Counted from the first letter of the stretch, positions 1 through 12,900 are shown. The stretch: DNA of 64,000 nucleotides from Phytophthora sp. 'mugwort' (GCA_033558025.1 JAUCEF010000005.1:4464001-4528000); one strand, 5' to 3'. Numbers and translations: made by a program. The notes: generated from the sequence alone by a model not told the origin.

Positions 1-837
1 GGTCTGCTGCTGTTTCGCTGTATTGTGGGAACCATAGGCGTCAACATTCAGTTCTACGCGATGTCGAAGATGGTGCTGACTGACGCTGTGGTCATCGTCC
101 TGACAAGCCCGATATTCACCTTCTTTTTAGTGAGTACCTATAGCCCTCCGATATGTGGTTCTTTATCTTTAACCGCACTACGTTTTGTGTGACGTCAATA
201 GGGTGCTGCTTTTCTCGGAGAAAAGATTAACCGGGTCGATTTACTCGCCGGTGTCACGTCGTTTATTGGTGTCATGTTCGTGACAAGGCCTGCATTCCTG
301 TTTCCAACCGATACTGTCACCACACAGGCGCCTCCGCTTGCTGTATACTGTGCTATTGGCGGTTCAATGACATCTGCAGTCGTCTACATCCTGCTGCGGC
401 GTCTAAGTAAAGTGGACCCGCTCATCGCTATCCATTACTTTTTCGTGTTCGGAACATGCACCTCGATCATGACACTGTTACTGGTAGGAGTGGTAAGTTG
501 CCCGAATCTGGATAATCATCTAAGTTTCTGGTCTGACATAATCATGATGGTTGATACATTACAGAGCATGACAGTTCCTCTCGAGGTAACATTTTTGTTC
601 GCACTGTTTGGCAGCGGCTTTTTTTCTTTCATTGGCCAGGTTTTCATGACCAAGGGATTTCAACTAGAAAAGGCAGGTATTGCATCAGTCATGCGCTACT
701 TCGACGTGGTGTTCGTTGTCGCCATGGATGTGCTGATTTTGGGTGAGACCGTGAGCGTACTGAGTCTCCTTGGAGCTGGAATCATCATGGCTGGGGTCTC
801 GATGATTGTTCTGCGCCGAGCTCGTGAAAAAGAATAG
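1..837 (+). CDS. EamA/DMT-family membrane transporter, copy 1 (5' end outside window)
   Basis: This is the C-terminal part of a drug/metabolite-transporter (EamA) type integral membrane protein. It reads as exons 1-129, 202-492 and 565-837, giving about 230 residues; the start lies before the window. Introns begin GTGAGT and GTAAGT and end in AG; both are phase 0. The first exon holds the conserved stretch FYAMSKMVLTDAVVIVLTSP, a membrane helix with the family's Thr-Asp pair. The last exon has the second-repeat signature, including KAGIASVMRYFDVVF. The two complete neighbours downstream share intron positions and these motifs, so this is the first visible member of a tandem array. The intron at 493 is in frame with no stop, so retention would add 24 residues. 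EamA proteins export or import small solutes; the substrate cannot be inferred. Confidence 0.85.
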
Positions 838-1317
838 AACATTTTAAAAGAGACATAGACCATGAAATCCACCACCAGGACTGCGGAAAAACGAACAAAA
901 TTATTTTAAGACTCTTCAAATTATGCAGAAGTACAATTACCTTCGTAGTTTTTCGTTTGATGCAGCAGCACTGATTTGTATTAGTGTGTCAAAGCTTTTA
1001 AAGCGGAAAACCATCGAGTACTCGATTCGGTTCCATGTGGGTCTATATGTAGTAAGAGTCTCTATCGTTGCTACTGCTACTCGCTTTTGATCCGTCCCGG
1101 CGAGTTCTGAAGACGAGATGGAAAAGGAAATGGAAATGGACGCCGCTAAGATCGTTAGGACGGGTGAAGTGGCCGTTCCCATCGCCTCCAAATAGATGAA
1201 GTGCACGCATGGGGTGATCAGTCAAAATTTGGTGTAACGCGGTTGGTGGATATAAGAAGCGTCTGAGACTGGGCTTGAAGACGGCTCGAAATGCTTGGTC
1301 ACCAAAAGGATTGATGA
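838..1317. other. Intergenic spacer between transporter copies 1 and 2
   Basis: No supported gene. A short reading frame of about 25 codons starts near 1120, with repeated Met-Glu codons, ahead of the copy 2 start. It could be an upstream ORF or chance. No terminator or promoter motif is clear. Confidence 0.5.
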
Positions 1318-2827
1318 ATGGTATTCGATAGTTCGATGAGTGTTTCAAGCTGGTCCCACTACGATGCCTACCAACGGCCACTTGTGAATTATCCCCTACT
1401 CGACAACAACCTCGTCGAAGGCGCCTTCGACAACCAATTAACAATTGAAGACAACTCAACAGTGCGCATGCTTCCTCACAGCAGCGCACGCGGACTGGCG
1501 GTTGTGGCCCCACTACCGCCCAACTTTAAAGAAATCGATGCAAATCCAATCAAGAAAGTCGTGAGCGATCCTGGAACTAAGGCGGATGATGAGACGAGCC
1601 GAGACGATCTCCCATTGCTGAAACAGGACAGCTCAAGCGAGGAAAGCTCGAAATTCGACGAGGAGAATATTGTCACCATCGTTCTTCCATCTATATCCAG
1701 CGGATCTTGGAGCTCGGCAAAAGTACGAGGACTGGGCTACATCATTATCGCGGCTCTCAACTTCAGTATCGTTTCAGCTTGCGTGAAATATGCAAGTCAT
1801 TATGCAAATTCGAACATCATCGTGCTCTGGCGAATGCTGATCGGGTTTGCGATGAACTGTGTACGTTGCCTCTGCTTTATCTCCTACACAAACGTTTTGC
1901 TACACGAATTAACCAACCTTTTTTTTCTACGCAGCTTTGGGTGCGCTACAAAAAGGCAGACCTGTTTGTCGGACGGAAGGACCGGCTTCTTCTCCTTTTC
2001 CGGTGCTTGGTCGGAACGTCGGGTACCACGCTCTCGTTCTACGCCATGTCGAATATGCCGCTAACTGACGCCATAGTGATCATTTTCACGTCTCCAATCT
2101 TCACCTTCTTTCTCGTACGATAACCTGCGACCGCGGTGTTCGAAAAAAAATCCCTACTAATGGTAATTTTCTTACTGCATTGTTGCGTTCAGGCGGCTGT
2201 GGTTCTCGGCGAGGCCATTGACTATGTTGATCTCGTTGGTGGCGTCACCTCCTTTGTGGGCGTGTTATTCGTGACGAGGCCGGCGATCTTGTTCCCGTCG
2301 CACGTCGGAGCCACCAGCGCGCCGCTCTTCGCCATCGTGTGCGCGATGGGATCGTCTCTATCGCAGGCCATCGTCTATATCACGATGCGGAAGATGAAGG
2401 ACCTCGACAACTTGCTCGTGATCCACTACTTTCTCATGTTCGGAGCCTGCTACTCCACCTTGATGGTTTGGGCACTCGGAGTGGTACGTTTGTGCATGAT
2501 GGGAACAGTCTTTAGGACTTTTGGACGCCTTCTAATCACCTATTCGTTTTACAGAGATTCGAGTTGCCAATGGAGCCAGGATTCCTCTTCCCGATCGTCG
2601 GCTGTGCCTTCTTCTCGCTGCTGGGGCAGTGGTTCCTCACCAAGGGTTTCCAGACCGTCAAGGCGGGCGTCGCGTCCGTCATGCGCTATTTCGACGTGGT
2701 GTTCGTCATGTGTCTGGACGCGCTGGTGATCGGCGAGGCCATCAATCTCTACAGCGTGATCGGAGCTGCCATTATTATCAGCGGGGCTTCGGTCATCGTC
2801 ATGCGCCAGGCAGTTGCCAAGAAGTGA
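1318..2827 (+). CDS. EamA/DMT-family membrane transporter, copy 2
   Basis: Complete four-exon transporter: 1318-1860, 1935-2114, 2193-2483 and 2555-2827, giving 428 residues. All introns are phase 0, 71-78 bp, GT-AG. The first 125 or so residues are a hydrophilic Ser/Asp/Glu-rich cytosolic tail. After it come two EamA-like repeats of hydrophobic helices, beginning near GLGYIIIAALNFSIVS. Conserved family landmarks are FYAMSNMPLTDAIVIIFTSP in repeat one and KAGVASVMRYFDVVFV in repeat two. Length exceeds the usual 300 residues because of the N-terminal tail. Start at 1318 is the first ATG of the open frame; the methionine at 1336 is an alternative. It is likely a solute transporter in the plasma or an internal membrane; substrate unknown. 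Confidence 0.87.
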
Positions 2828-3054
2828 CAACCATGATGACTTCAAGCCAGTCCCCGAGCTTTTCCACGTATATTATATAAAATGGCAGGCTATCAAAATA
2901 CGCAAGTCAGCGCAGTGAAGCATTTTAAACTACAGTATACCGGAATAGGTATCAGCCTTAAAAATTATTAATACTTCGAAGTAGTATACGTATGGACTGG
3001 CGCGTGTCTTCGCTCACATGACCATGACGAGCAGCTCATTGCTCTTCCTCCATC

Positions 3055-4283
3055 ATGATCGCGACGATCCTCAAGTCTGTCGTAGACTCGGGCCCCGTCG
3101 TCCGCGTTCAAGTAGCGGACAGTGATGAGCGCGTCGCCAACGAGACCCCAAGCGCCAACGAGATCAGTCCGTCGCTCATCAAAGCTGCTGCATCCGCCGA
3201 ATACGGAGGCGCGGGCTCGTGGCACTCACCGCAGACGCTGGCGCTAGGCTACATCGCCTTTGCCGCCTTTAATCTGAGCCTCATGCGTGTGTGTGTTAAG
3301 TATGCGAGTCGCCAGGTGACGTCCCACGAGACGGTATTGTGGCGCTCCTCCGTAGCATGGCTACTCAATCTGGCACTCGTCTACCACAGGGACGTCAAGC
3401 TGGCGGTAGCGCCGAAGCACCGCAACATGCTGTTCTGGCGCTGCTTCTTCGGCACGTTCGGCATCAGCATCCAGTTCTATGCCATGGCGCAAATGGTGTT
3501 GACGGACGCGGTGGTGCTGATCTTCACGAGTCCAATTGTGACCTTCATGCTTGTGAGTGTTTTGAGGTGAAGGAAGTGGGTATTGATATGTGTAGAATGT
3601 GCTTAGCTTGTCTTGCTGCTTTTGACAGGGTGCGTTGGTACTCGGCGAAGCGATCGAGCGTCGGGACTTTATCAGCTGCTTGGTGTCGTATATCGGCGTG
3701 ATGTTCGTCACTAGACCGGCATTCCTGTTCGGCACGGATGAGACTAAGGAAGTGCCACCGCTTGCGATTATTTGCGCACTTGGCGGATCCTTCATGCAAG
3801 CTTCTTCGTATATTGCGATGCGCCAGTTAAAGGAGCTGAACTATGTGATTATTAACCACTACTTCCTGCTCTTTGGACTGCTGTACGCGCTTGGGACGCT
3901 GTGGTACTTCGATGTGGTATGTTTGCTCTTGAGATGCTCCAAAAATGATTCACAGTCGGTAAATAACCTTGGTTGCATATTGGTACCAGAGCTTCTCTCT
4001 GCCCACGAACGCCAATCTCATGGTCGCACTCTTCGGAAGCGGCCTGTTTGCTTTTGTCGGCCAAGTATTCCTGACGATGGGGTTTCAGCAGTCCAAGGCA
4101 GGCATTGCATCCGTCATGCGCTATCTCGACGTCGTGTTTGTGCTGTTTTGGGACATCGCTCTGCTCGGCGAGCACGTTAGCATGTACAGCGTGATTGGAG
4201 CCACCATCATTATTGCCAGTGCTTCTTTCATCGTACTGCCAAAGAAATCGAATGCTAAGGCCAAGCCGAAGACGGTCGAGTGA
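3055..4283 (+). CDS. EamA/DMT-family membrane transporter, copy 3
   Basis: Three-exon member of the tandem array: 3055-3552, 3629-3916 and 3990-4283, giving 359 residues. The last two introns sit at the same places as in copies 1 and 2. The first intron of copy 2 (after its codon 181) is absent, so the homologous stretch is continuous here. The N-terminal tail of about 60 residues is shorter. Hydrophobic helices begin at LGYIAFAAFNLSLMRVCVKY. Repeat one carries FYAMAQMVLTDAVVLIFTSP and repeat two KAGIASVMRYLDVVFVLFWD. The C-terminus is Lys-rich (KKSNAKAKPK). Transport of a small metabolite is likely by family; the substrate is unknown. Confidence 0.87.
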
Positions 4284-4665
4284 TCAAGCGCAGCACGAAC
4301 CAATCTGTCGAATTGGTGCCGTATCGTATCCACACTGTCTATGCGTTCGGGTCTTCGGACAAACAAGTTCAAGACGCTGGAATGCTCTGTTGCAAATTCG
4401 ACATGTTCCTACAGTGCGTGCAACGTTCGAAATGTGGGAAGTTTGATGCGCGACTGCAACAACCACAGCCGGACACGCGCTTGCCATGTTTCTTACGCCA
4501 CAGGATGAGCGCTGAGTGTTGTGTCCATCCATAAAATTACAAATACCTAGCGCTGGGGTCTATCTATCGTTCGCGTAATCAGTCGATCTGTAGAGTGACC
4601 GCGCCTGACACTGGACGGAACATGCGTGATGCACGTTTGAAGCGTGCAACACGCGTCCAATCTGC
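4284..4665. other. Convergent intergenic spacer
   Basis: Spacer between the 3' ends of transporter copy 3 (+) and the TLC-domain gene (-). I see no supported gene or RNA in it. Confidence 0.5.
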
Positions 4666-5803
4666 TCACACGATCGACTTCGAAGTCCACTGAGGTTCTC
4701 GAGTACTGCCCGACACAGTGCCGTAGTTTGCGCCCCATTTGTCCGTGCCGTCGGTTGGCGACAAGATCGGGTTCGAGCGTGGTGTCATCGACTGGCGCAT
4801 CGTCAGCTTATAATCCGGATACTCCTCCATCTGCAGCACGGGCATCCGCCACTTGGCCAAGACGTCGGGGGTCCACACAAAGATAAACACGCCGACGCAG
4901 AACGCGGCGATGATATGGCCGCAGAAAGCTGCCGGCACCGTGCAGACGGGCGCAGCTCCGGCGTCCGGGATGATCTTGGTCCACAGCACATACACGTTGT
5001 AGATGGGCAGCAGCACGCGGGCCGCGAACCAACACACGTACGTCGTGTAGAAGAAGAACTCGTGTGTCTTGCTCTTACCGTAACCCAGCTGCTCCATAAA
5101 GGTGGTGATGTTAAGCGGGATGACGGCGAACTCGACCATGAGAAAAAGCTGCAGCAGGTACAGATCCATGCCGCAGCCCGAGTGCATTGTGTAGATGAGG
5201 TACGGCAGTCTGCAAACAGCAGCATGGCAGTATTAGCATCAATGAATACATAAATTTACCGCAAGCGACGCATCCTCCCCATAACATACACTGCCACGAC
5301 GTGGTGGATGAGAAAGACCCGCCACAGCGGCACTTGCCACAGCACCAGCACGAACAGGTCGAACAGGAAGTAGCCGCACGCTGCATCACCAAACCACCAG
5401 ACACCGGTTAGTAAGGATATATACACAGTCACTGGGGAAATATACTGCCACGTACAGAAGGAGAAAAGCGTGGTGGCCAGGTACATGGGTGTCTCCTTGG
5501 TCGGCAGCAGGTCGGTGTCCCACTGCTGCTGCACGAAGCTGTAGGTCATGCCTGTGGCGATCACCAACGCGTGGATAGTCGAGTTCACGCTGCGAATGGG
5601 CAGTCACGCGTTAGAATATCATAGCAGAGGAGCAGAGGAACACGATGCACTTACCGAGAGCACCAGTCGCCCTGCTCCGGGATAGAGAAATCTCTGTAGA
5701 CTTTGACGTAGCGGTCGGACAGGCGGTTGGCGACGTGAAATACCAGAGCGAAGAAGCACATGGAGCCGAACAGCACGTGCATGTTATGCAGGGTGTCCAC
5801 CAT
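4666..5803 (-). CDS. TLC-domain (TRAM/LAG1/CLN8) multi-pass membrane protein
   Basis: Minus-strand gene with exons 5655-5803, 5260-5589 and 4666-5209, giving 340 residues. Both introns are GT-AG (donors GTAAGT and GTAAAT) and join in frame. The protein is almost all membrane helices. It contains the TLC-domain hallmark of paired histidines near a helix, in RVFLIHHVVAVYVMGR, then a helix with YLLQLFLMVEFAVIPLNIT. This places it with TMEM56/CLN8-like proteins. TLC proteins act in the ER or related membranes in lipid sensing, lipid transport or ceramide synthesis. The LAG1 ceramide synthase signature was not traced, so a TMEM56-like role is favoured. The hydrophilic C-terminal tail is Ser/Thr-rich. 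The second exon could hide a further short intron near 5400, but its frame stays open. Confidence 0.78.
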
Positions 5804-6483
5804 GATTGCAGTCAATCAATCAATCACTTAGGCTTGGGGGGCCTTGGCGCGTGTTGGCGAATGACACGCCTGTGCGTATCAGGCCAACTTGAATGGAGTG
5901 CGGGAATTTGAACCGGCTCGTTTCTGCACTTTGTCAAATTTTGCCGGATTTAGAAGTGCTCTAGAGTTTATCATGACCGTATATCAATTGGTGCGTATAC
6001 GCACAAGACAAAAGAGAGAAATAGACGCATGCGCGAATCACAGCGGGTAAACTCGGCGGGTGCCGAAAGTTTGTAGCGGACAAACAACCTTGCAGCACTT
6101 TCAAATAAATATTGCGTATAAAAAAAGAACTCGTGACGGGAGTGGTACCGCAACTTGCCACGAATAACTATTTATGGCACCTCGGGAGTCTGCCTTAAAA
6201 TAATAGTTAACGAAAAAATCAGGCATGTACTGTACTGTAAGTTGTACATTTCACTGTTGAAATTAATAACCCAATTAAAATAGATCACATTACAACTGCT
6301 ACGAAATCCATGAAAATCATTTATAAATCCAGAAAGCTCTGGAAACTGTAGAGAAGGCCACGGATCTGTAGAAGAATCATCCAAAAATAAATCAAACCAA
6401 CGAACTTTCCTGATTGGCTAATAGTAACGACGGCGCTCCCACCACACAAACTCACACCCTGCCCTGCATGGACCGAGCTTGGA
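5804..6483. other. AT-rich spacer before a transposon relic
   Basis: Upstream of the TLC gene start. It holds a short CAAT run near 5814-5826 and AT-rich sequence. No supported gene. Short open frames here have no recognisable content. Confidence 0.45.
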
Positions 6484-8110
6484 TTGAGGTTGCGATCCTC
6501 AAAGATGTCGTTCGAATACACATGGAGGTGTGTAGTCGACAATTGCAGCGAGATCGAGTTGGAGGTGTTCCTGGGTCGACAGAAGGCATGGAAGAAGAAG
6601 AGCAGCAATCACGACTCGTGCACTGTGTGTCCGTACCGGCTCGGTGAGCACACGATACACTGCGTCATTTATAAGTGCCAGTCGGCTGCTTGTGTCTACA
6701 GTCATGGTGCATGCGCATGGCGCGTGAGGTCAAAGATGTCCGACGGGGCGAAGCGCGGCTCCATTGACGAGCATGGAGCTCACAACAACGACATCGCAGA
6801 CGCCCCAGGCATCCAGCTCAACCTGACGATGAAGCGGTTCATTCGCGGCAAGATCAACCTCAAGCTGACGCCGTCGGGCATTCTTAACGCCATGATCGAT
6901 CACGGTATCCTCTCCGACAACGCGGACGGTACATCGCGTGCGTGCAACGGTATTCGTATCACTACAAGACGACTGTAGACGCTGCTTGCAAGTCGGCCGT
7001 ATCACAAAGATCTCCATGGTGTTTGCATTTGGCTATGACACCGACGGTGGTGGCAAACCAGCACTCACGCGCAGATCCATGAAACATCCAGTTGTCTTCG
7101 GTTTCACATCCAAGAACCTTCTGCGTAACTTGACGCACCCCAATTAGCACGTGCTTCATATTGACGCGACCTTCAAGCTCAGCACAGTGCGATTCCCTGC
7201 GATTGTCTCGCTGTCTCGGATATCCGACGCGAGTTCCACTCCGTCGCGGTTTTGTCTCCATCACGTCGGACCTTTACCATTTTCAAGTCGAGAATGGTTT
7301 CGCGCTACGTTATGCAGTACCAAGTCGTGGCCGGGGCCTCGGTGATATTCACTACGTCATGGCTGACGTTTGTGTCGCGCAGAGGAATGCACTCGAGCTC
7401 CTGATCGCACAATAACTTGGTGGTGCATCGCAGCCGACCTTCCTGATTGGATCTTCCATGTCATGTTGAACGTCAAGAAGTACATCGCTAGGGTTCCACC
7501 GGCAGATCGCTCGCTCATCTTCAAGCACATCTACTGCGTGCACTACGTGCGGTCACCAACGGACCTCGACATGCGTATCGACGAAGCTCTCCAAGCGTTT
7601 CGACGCAACCCGGGTTGTCGGGACTTCGGGCGCCACTTCTCGCAGTGGTTGACTGGGCGTTTTACACATTGGCAGAGTCTGTGTACTCAGCCAGGTTTTG
7701 CAAATCATCAATTCTTTGGAGCAGTTTAACAAGGAGATCAAGCGTGACTACTCATTGCGTTCGCTCGTCTCAGAACGCGCTCACACAGTCGTTTCTCGAT
7801 CTCGGATCAAGCCATTCGCGGCTACCCACACGCTTCGGAAGAGCAGGCGCGTCGTTATCGACTTTTACTGACCGCTGATCATCTTGCCGTCACGTCAGCG
7901 TACCGAAGCTAAATCGAGTTCATGAACGGGAGCGTGGATCGCCGTCTCCTCCGTATGTTCCAAAGCGGTGTCGACGAACAGAAGAAATCCAATCAGGTCG
8001 CGAGGTAAGTACTCAAGGGTGAAGCATTTAAGGCCACCCAAAAGATCGAGATCTCGACGGACAGCCTATCTTTGGCAAGTTGATCAACAAGGGGATCAAG
8101 GCGGGGACAG
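6484..8110 (+). pseudogene. MULE-type transposase relic (copy A)
   Basis: Broken Mutator-like transposase on the plus strand. A Cys-rich N-terminal part runs from about 6508 (SCTVCPYR and CQSAACVYSHGACAWR). After frameshifts come FAFGYDTDGGGKPAL near 7020-7075 and the transposase-core block HIDATFKLSTVRFPAIV near 7150-7205. Farther on there is KEIKRDYSLRSL near 7731-7765. The same order of blocks occurs in the relic at 46.9-49.8 kb (HAFTFGWDLDREGKPA, HMDDTPYKINFREYPV, KRDYTLRRRL), so both derive from one family. Many stops and frame changes mean no functional protein is made. No SWIM finger was found in this copy, and I did not identify terminal inverted repeats, so element ends are approximate. 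Confidence 0.7.
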
Positions 8111-8206
8111 GTAAGCGCCCGAAGGTTCGATATGTTTTAGCGCATGGATATGCATAACTGTTGGAGAGGGTCCGTAATACACTCTGCATTTGGTTATGTT
8201 AAGACT

Positions 8207-8591
8207 CTAGTCTCTATTCCTCAAGACCCAAGAGACACCCAATGCAAATCTTGCGTCTGTAGCGCGCCACGGTGAATGCTGAACTATCGAAACATGATAT
8301 AAACGAAGCCTTGCGAACGCGACCAACCAAGGGAAGTAGTAGCGGAAGTGAATCCGCGCTCCTGTTGAACGGACGCGCTCCGTCAAAACCGAGTAGAGAA
8401 TGGAGAGCGCTGTAAGCATACACAGTTTCTTTTCCGCGCGCGTCATCGGCAGCGTATTCACCAGAAACGTCTCGAGGGCGCCAGCCTTGCCGATCACGCG
8501 TGCCTCGCATGGATAATGTCTGATGAGGCTTGACACCTTGGCTCGCATGTCGAAGAATTCGACAACGGAGTCGCTTGAGTCCTCGTCTCAA
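8207..8591 (-). pseudogene. Transposon-like coding relic, minus strand
   Basis: Two overlapping minus-strand frames join into one segment if a frameshift near 8325 is allowed. The upstream frame reads through ERVRSTGARIHFRYYF. The downstream one continues as PLVGRVRKASFISCF and TVARYRRK. This resembles helix-turn-helix segments of transposases that recur in oomycete genomes, but I cannot name the family. Treat it as a decayed transposon fragment of uncertain type. Confidence 0.3.
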
Positions 8592-9580
8592 TCACTCATT
8601 TTTCCTGCTGCTCAAACCGTCGATTGGCTTTTGGAACTGCTGTAGCTTTGTGTTGATTAAGCTTGCTTGCCTCCAGGGCATTTAGTATCAACCGTTGGTT
8701 AGCAGATATTAAGCTATGCCACATATATCATCCCATTGATCAAAAGAATCGATAATACCCAATGAGCGATCAGTGTGATAGTAACCGCCGCGGGTGATAG
8801 CTGCTACCACGTCCCCTCACAACTAAATTAATACTTAACGGCTCGGTTCAAATTATCCGATGAATGGTTATCATGGCTTTCCTACTTGTCGAGTGGTAGG
8901 GGGGCTTGGTTTCCTCACTGTGTCTTCGCTATCATGATGCCCCCGGCCACGCCCCCACCACAGACAGAGCACGGAGTATTTTAATTTTTTGCCGTGACCA
9001 TCTCGGTAACCGAGTTGGCGGTGGGTACATTTCGAAGGAGGCAGCGCGGCTCGTCGGCAAATCCGTCATGGGGGTATTGGAAGAAAATATTTACGCGATT
9101 CCCATCCACTTTTAGGAACATAGGTTCAGTTACTGAGCGCGTATTGGACCGTTTCCGGTACGGCGAACTGACCGAAAGGTCTTGGAGCTGCACCGATTCG
9201 TCCCACAGAAGGATCCCTGCAAGAAACCCCATGGGTACCAAGCCGCTGCATGTGGCTACGAGTACAGGTACCACCGGTTAATAGAGGAGTGCGTCATCGA
9301 CGGTGAGCAAAAGGTATTGGTCGGCTGTGAACTCATATGGGGGCCAATCGCCAACGTCCGGGTGAAGGATCTCCGCGCGCTCCACAAGAGGAAGCGCACC
9401 AAGCGCCTGCGCCGTCGCAACAACAGTAGCGGAGTAGACACTTTAAACCACCATAATGAAATGTTAGACACAACTTTTCCTTTATTACGTGCGCCCTCTC
9501 ACGGTCTCTCAATATTCTCGAATCGGTCAAAACGGTTCACGCAATATTAGCTCCGACTCCATGGGATTTCAATTCCATCA
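8592..9580. other. Unassigned spacer with a possible chromodomain-like fragment
   Basis: Mostly uninformative sequence. An open plus-strand frame at 9182-9550 contains YRLIEE-like and GCELIWGPIANVRVKDL segments. These faintly recall the chromodomain-type tails of LTR-retrotransposon integrases. The resemblance is weak and no integrase core is present nearby. Confidence 0.25.
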
Positions 9581-9937
9581 CTAGGCCAATATATCACTTC
9601 TGCGTATTCGATTTAGTTTCTGACTAACCATTTTGGTCATGTCCTTAGGCAACGCCTGACGGCTACAGACCTCGCGACGACGCCGTTCAGCTACACTCAC
9701 TTGTATAGCAATTCGAATCGTGTAGTCAACTCCATTCCCATTTATATAAGCAACCTCCATATTCGGGCCATCCCCATCTTTCACTGCTGGTTTAGAGGCG
9801 TCGTTGAATGGGTTATCTTTGAAACATGTTGAGCAGAATATATTATCGCTCTTTAATCTATTGGACACAAGCACAGGCAGCAGAATCGCTGGATTAGTTG
9901 GATTCGCAGAAATCTGCGCAATAAAACTACGTAGCAC
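9581..9937 (-). CDS. Hypothetical 118-residue frame, possibly a gene fragment
   Basis: Open minus-strand frame of 118 codons without a recognised domain. It has a two-cysteine stretch (FCSTCF), an acidic middle and a basic C-terminus (KLNRIRRS). There is no signal peptide or membrane helix. It lies between transposon relics, so a fragment of a transposon-encoded or duplicated gene is as likely as a real gene. I do not recognise the family. Confidence 0.25.
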   Translation of the reverse strand: MLRSFIAQISANPTNPAILLPVLVSNRLKSDNIFCSTCFKDNPFNDASKPAVKDGDGPNMEVAYINGNGVDYTIRIAIQVSVAERRRREVCSRQALPKDMTKMVSQKLNRIRRSDILA

Positions 9938-12900
9938 GACTGTCAGATTTCCTCTCGACGCGATCTGGCTTCTTGGGGGAGGGCGTGCGCTGCCCGGTCA
10001 GCACCAACCAGCCGTGCTGTATTACCCTAATCACTCTTGACTTTTGATTGCTGCTCTTGATTTGTGTCATTTCGACTGGATTTTTCAATTTATCTCCAAT
10101 TACTCCTTGTGACTACATGACGCGCAGGTTATTATTACCCACGTTTTATGCCACCGGTCACTCAATTTTGGGAATTGAGCGGCGCTGTTAGATATGTTGC
10201 TGCTGTCGTATGGTTGCGTTTGGGGCATGTTTAACGCGCAAGATTAATTTACAATGGGTCCAGTGATGCTAGCAAGACGTCATTAATTGTGGGAGGGCCA
10301 CTTTAGAGACTAGTCGTCGGATTCTTTTCTGCACCTGGCCATGAATTGTGGGCTAGTATACAAGTTACCGTTGTGGTCAAACGCCCGTTACCGGTATTAT
10401 GAGCACCACCCCCTTATACAAAAACCAAGTCAAAACGAATGATGTGAGAAGATGGCTACATTAGTAGTGTGTCTTGTTACCGTGCTCCTGATGACCTCCT
10501 TGCGCCGGCGCGACATCGACTTGATCAGCGAGGTCATGAGCGACGTTCAATCGAATCCCATGTGTCTAGCAAAGCTGCGGTTAGTTCAGCGACGCTGCTG
10601 TACTGCTTGCCTTGGCGTGTACACGCCTCTCATGAGTTTTCGATCGGATTTAAATCCGGCCATCCAATCTAGCAGATGCATCTCTTGTTCATAAAATACT
10701 ATTTAATGAAGGTGGTCGGAGAAGGAACACTACCCTTCAGAAATATGTATTTTCGCGCACCCTTGGTTGAGATGGTGGGATTGAAATGATATTACATTAT
10801 GGATTGCTGACAGTTGGAATGCGCTCAATGCTAAGACAAGTAGTAACGGCTTTGAGAAGGTGGATCTTCTCTGCGATGCACACAGTATTAAGCTGAGTCA
10901 TCAAAATGTTGATCGAATCGCAGAACTACTAGACCAGCTCGGTGAGCTCGGCGTGGTGGAAAGTATGTCCGTAGCGACGGCGAATACGGCAATAGTGACA
11001 GCTCATACGATGATTTTCTTAACTATGCTATAACCATTCATATGAATTTGGTTCCAAAGTGGAGGAGTTTGGCGATTGTAGCAGATGGACGCGGACTTCA
11101 ACTCCCACCGTTTTTTATATTCACAGAAAATGGTAATAAATTACCTGTGCTTGATTTTATTTTGGGGGGGGGGGGCAAATTAGCAAAGTCGACGCGCATA
11201 CTATATTTGGTGCTTAGTTATTTTCCATGTTTCTCAGCGAGCGGAGCGATTTCTGCTAAAGCGTCAGCATGGGGTACAAGAAAACATGTTAGCTAAGATA
11301 TTGTAGTGTTAGTTGCTCCATTAGAGGTTGATTCATAGACTTGGTTGGACCGACTACAACAATGAATGAAGATTTATGTGACACTCGCATCGCGTTGTGG
11401 CGGAGGGGAACAACAATCATCCGTTCCACAGTAAGGCCTCGACATTCTTCGTTTGTGAGAGCGAACGCTCGACAAGCGGTGTTTCGATGGTTTGGACAGC
11501 AAACGTTTGCTGCAGAATACTGATATGTAGGCTGGGTCCATCTTTGTACTCAATTTCTTTCAAAAACGATCAATGCGTTTACCTGCGTATCGTTCCAACA
11601 TGAATGGGCAACATTCACGCGATAAACAAAAATCCATAGAGGTTTGTCGTATGGGAGGTTTCATTATATAACTCTTCAAAAGGCAGATCTATCGTTGTAA
11701 GGAGATTCGACGAATAAGGGATTCTGACCAAACTGCGGGATCTTACAACATTTATTTTTTTGTGTCCGGATAGGTCAACATTCACTTCCTATTATAATGG
11801 GTTTAATAAGCTAGAGGTTTGCTTTGTTTGCTTTGAACCTGTAGTCCAATCGCTCGTTGCGGGGTTCATGCCTCGTTGCAATTCCTAATGCGTCTCTGGA
11901 TATACATCCAGGGAGCAGTGCACTATGGCTGCGCGAAGACTGGGATAGGGTTTTATTGCAGCAAATATTAAATGCTCCAACGGACAAAACAAAACCTCAC
12001 ATCAATTCCACTTCTATTCTATAGCCGCACGACGTACACACCGAAATATCTGTCGACTCCGATTCCGTAGCATTTGACAGTTTCTGACAGACAGCCGTAT
12101 CAAAAGAGTTTGGATAACGATCAAATATATGTGCCAGGCGTCCGCGGGAGTCCTCTCCATCACTATAATCCAGCGGTTCATGTGCAGAGACGAACCATTT
12201 TTGATTAAACGCCGCAACAGAAGTAATAAACAAGCGCGAGCCGAGGATCACTAGCAAACCACTGACCTCTACTCACAAGTCGGAATTTCTCACCGTTGAA
12301 GGCGACACCCGGTCTCCTAAAATAATTTCGGTCCTCGTCCGTGCCTTACCGCGCCGCCTTCGAATGTCATCCCAAGTGCGGTCCATCCTCAACTGCCGCT
12401 CCTTGCAGTCTCAGATGTAGCCTTTTGTTTTGACCTCGAATTTTGTTTGTTGGCCTCGACGCGACCCACTTATCGAGCCACAGCTATAGAACAGGCCCGC
12501 CTTCGTCTTTATTTTTTGCCTTTCGTTCCCTGTCAAGTCGACGTTGACGTTCATGCTGCGGTTCCAGCATCTACGCAGTCTGGTCGCGCATCCATGATCT
12601 AGGCAGTACTGCACTGCCCGCCGCCTCTCATAGATTTTATCGGACCATATCGATCACGGCCTATACTCATCGTCCAGCATCCATCGTGAGTTGCCGGCAG
12701 TAGAATGCATCAGTCAGTCAGCATTCATCGCGAGCCGCAGACAGCAGAATAAAATGCAAGTCTCAATACTGATAAGTAGCGGAACCGGTATACCGGTGCG
12801 CGCCGACATATAACCTAGTCGGATTGTGCTATCAGCATTTGTAGCTTCCTATCCCAGTATTAATACAACACTTATGTTTTAGCGCCCAAGTCGAGGATAG

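Noticed and set aside
10452..10694. 80-codon frame with a hydrophobic start and LRRR stretch, considered as an effector
   Set aside because: No RXLR motif, no plausible mature domain, and it lies in decayed repeat sequence with overlapping equal-length frames.
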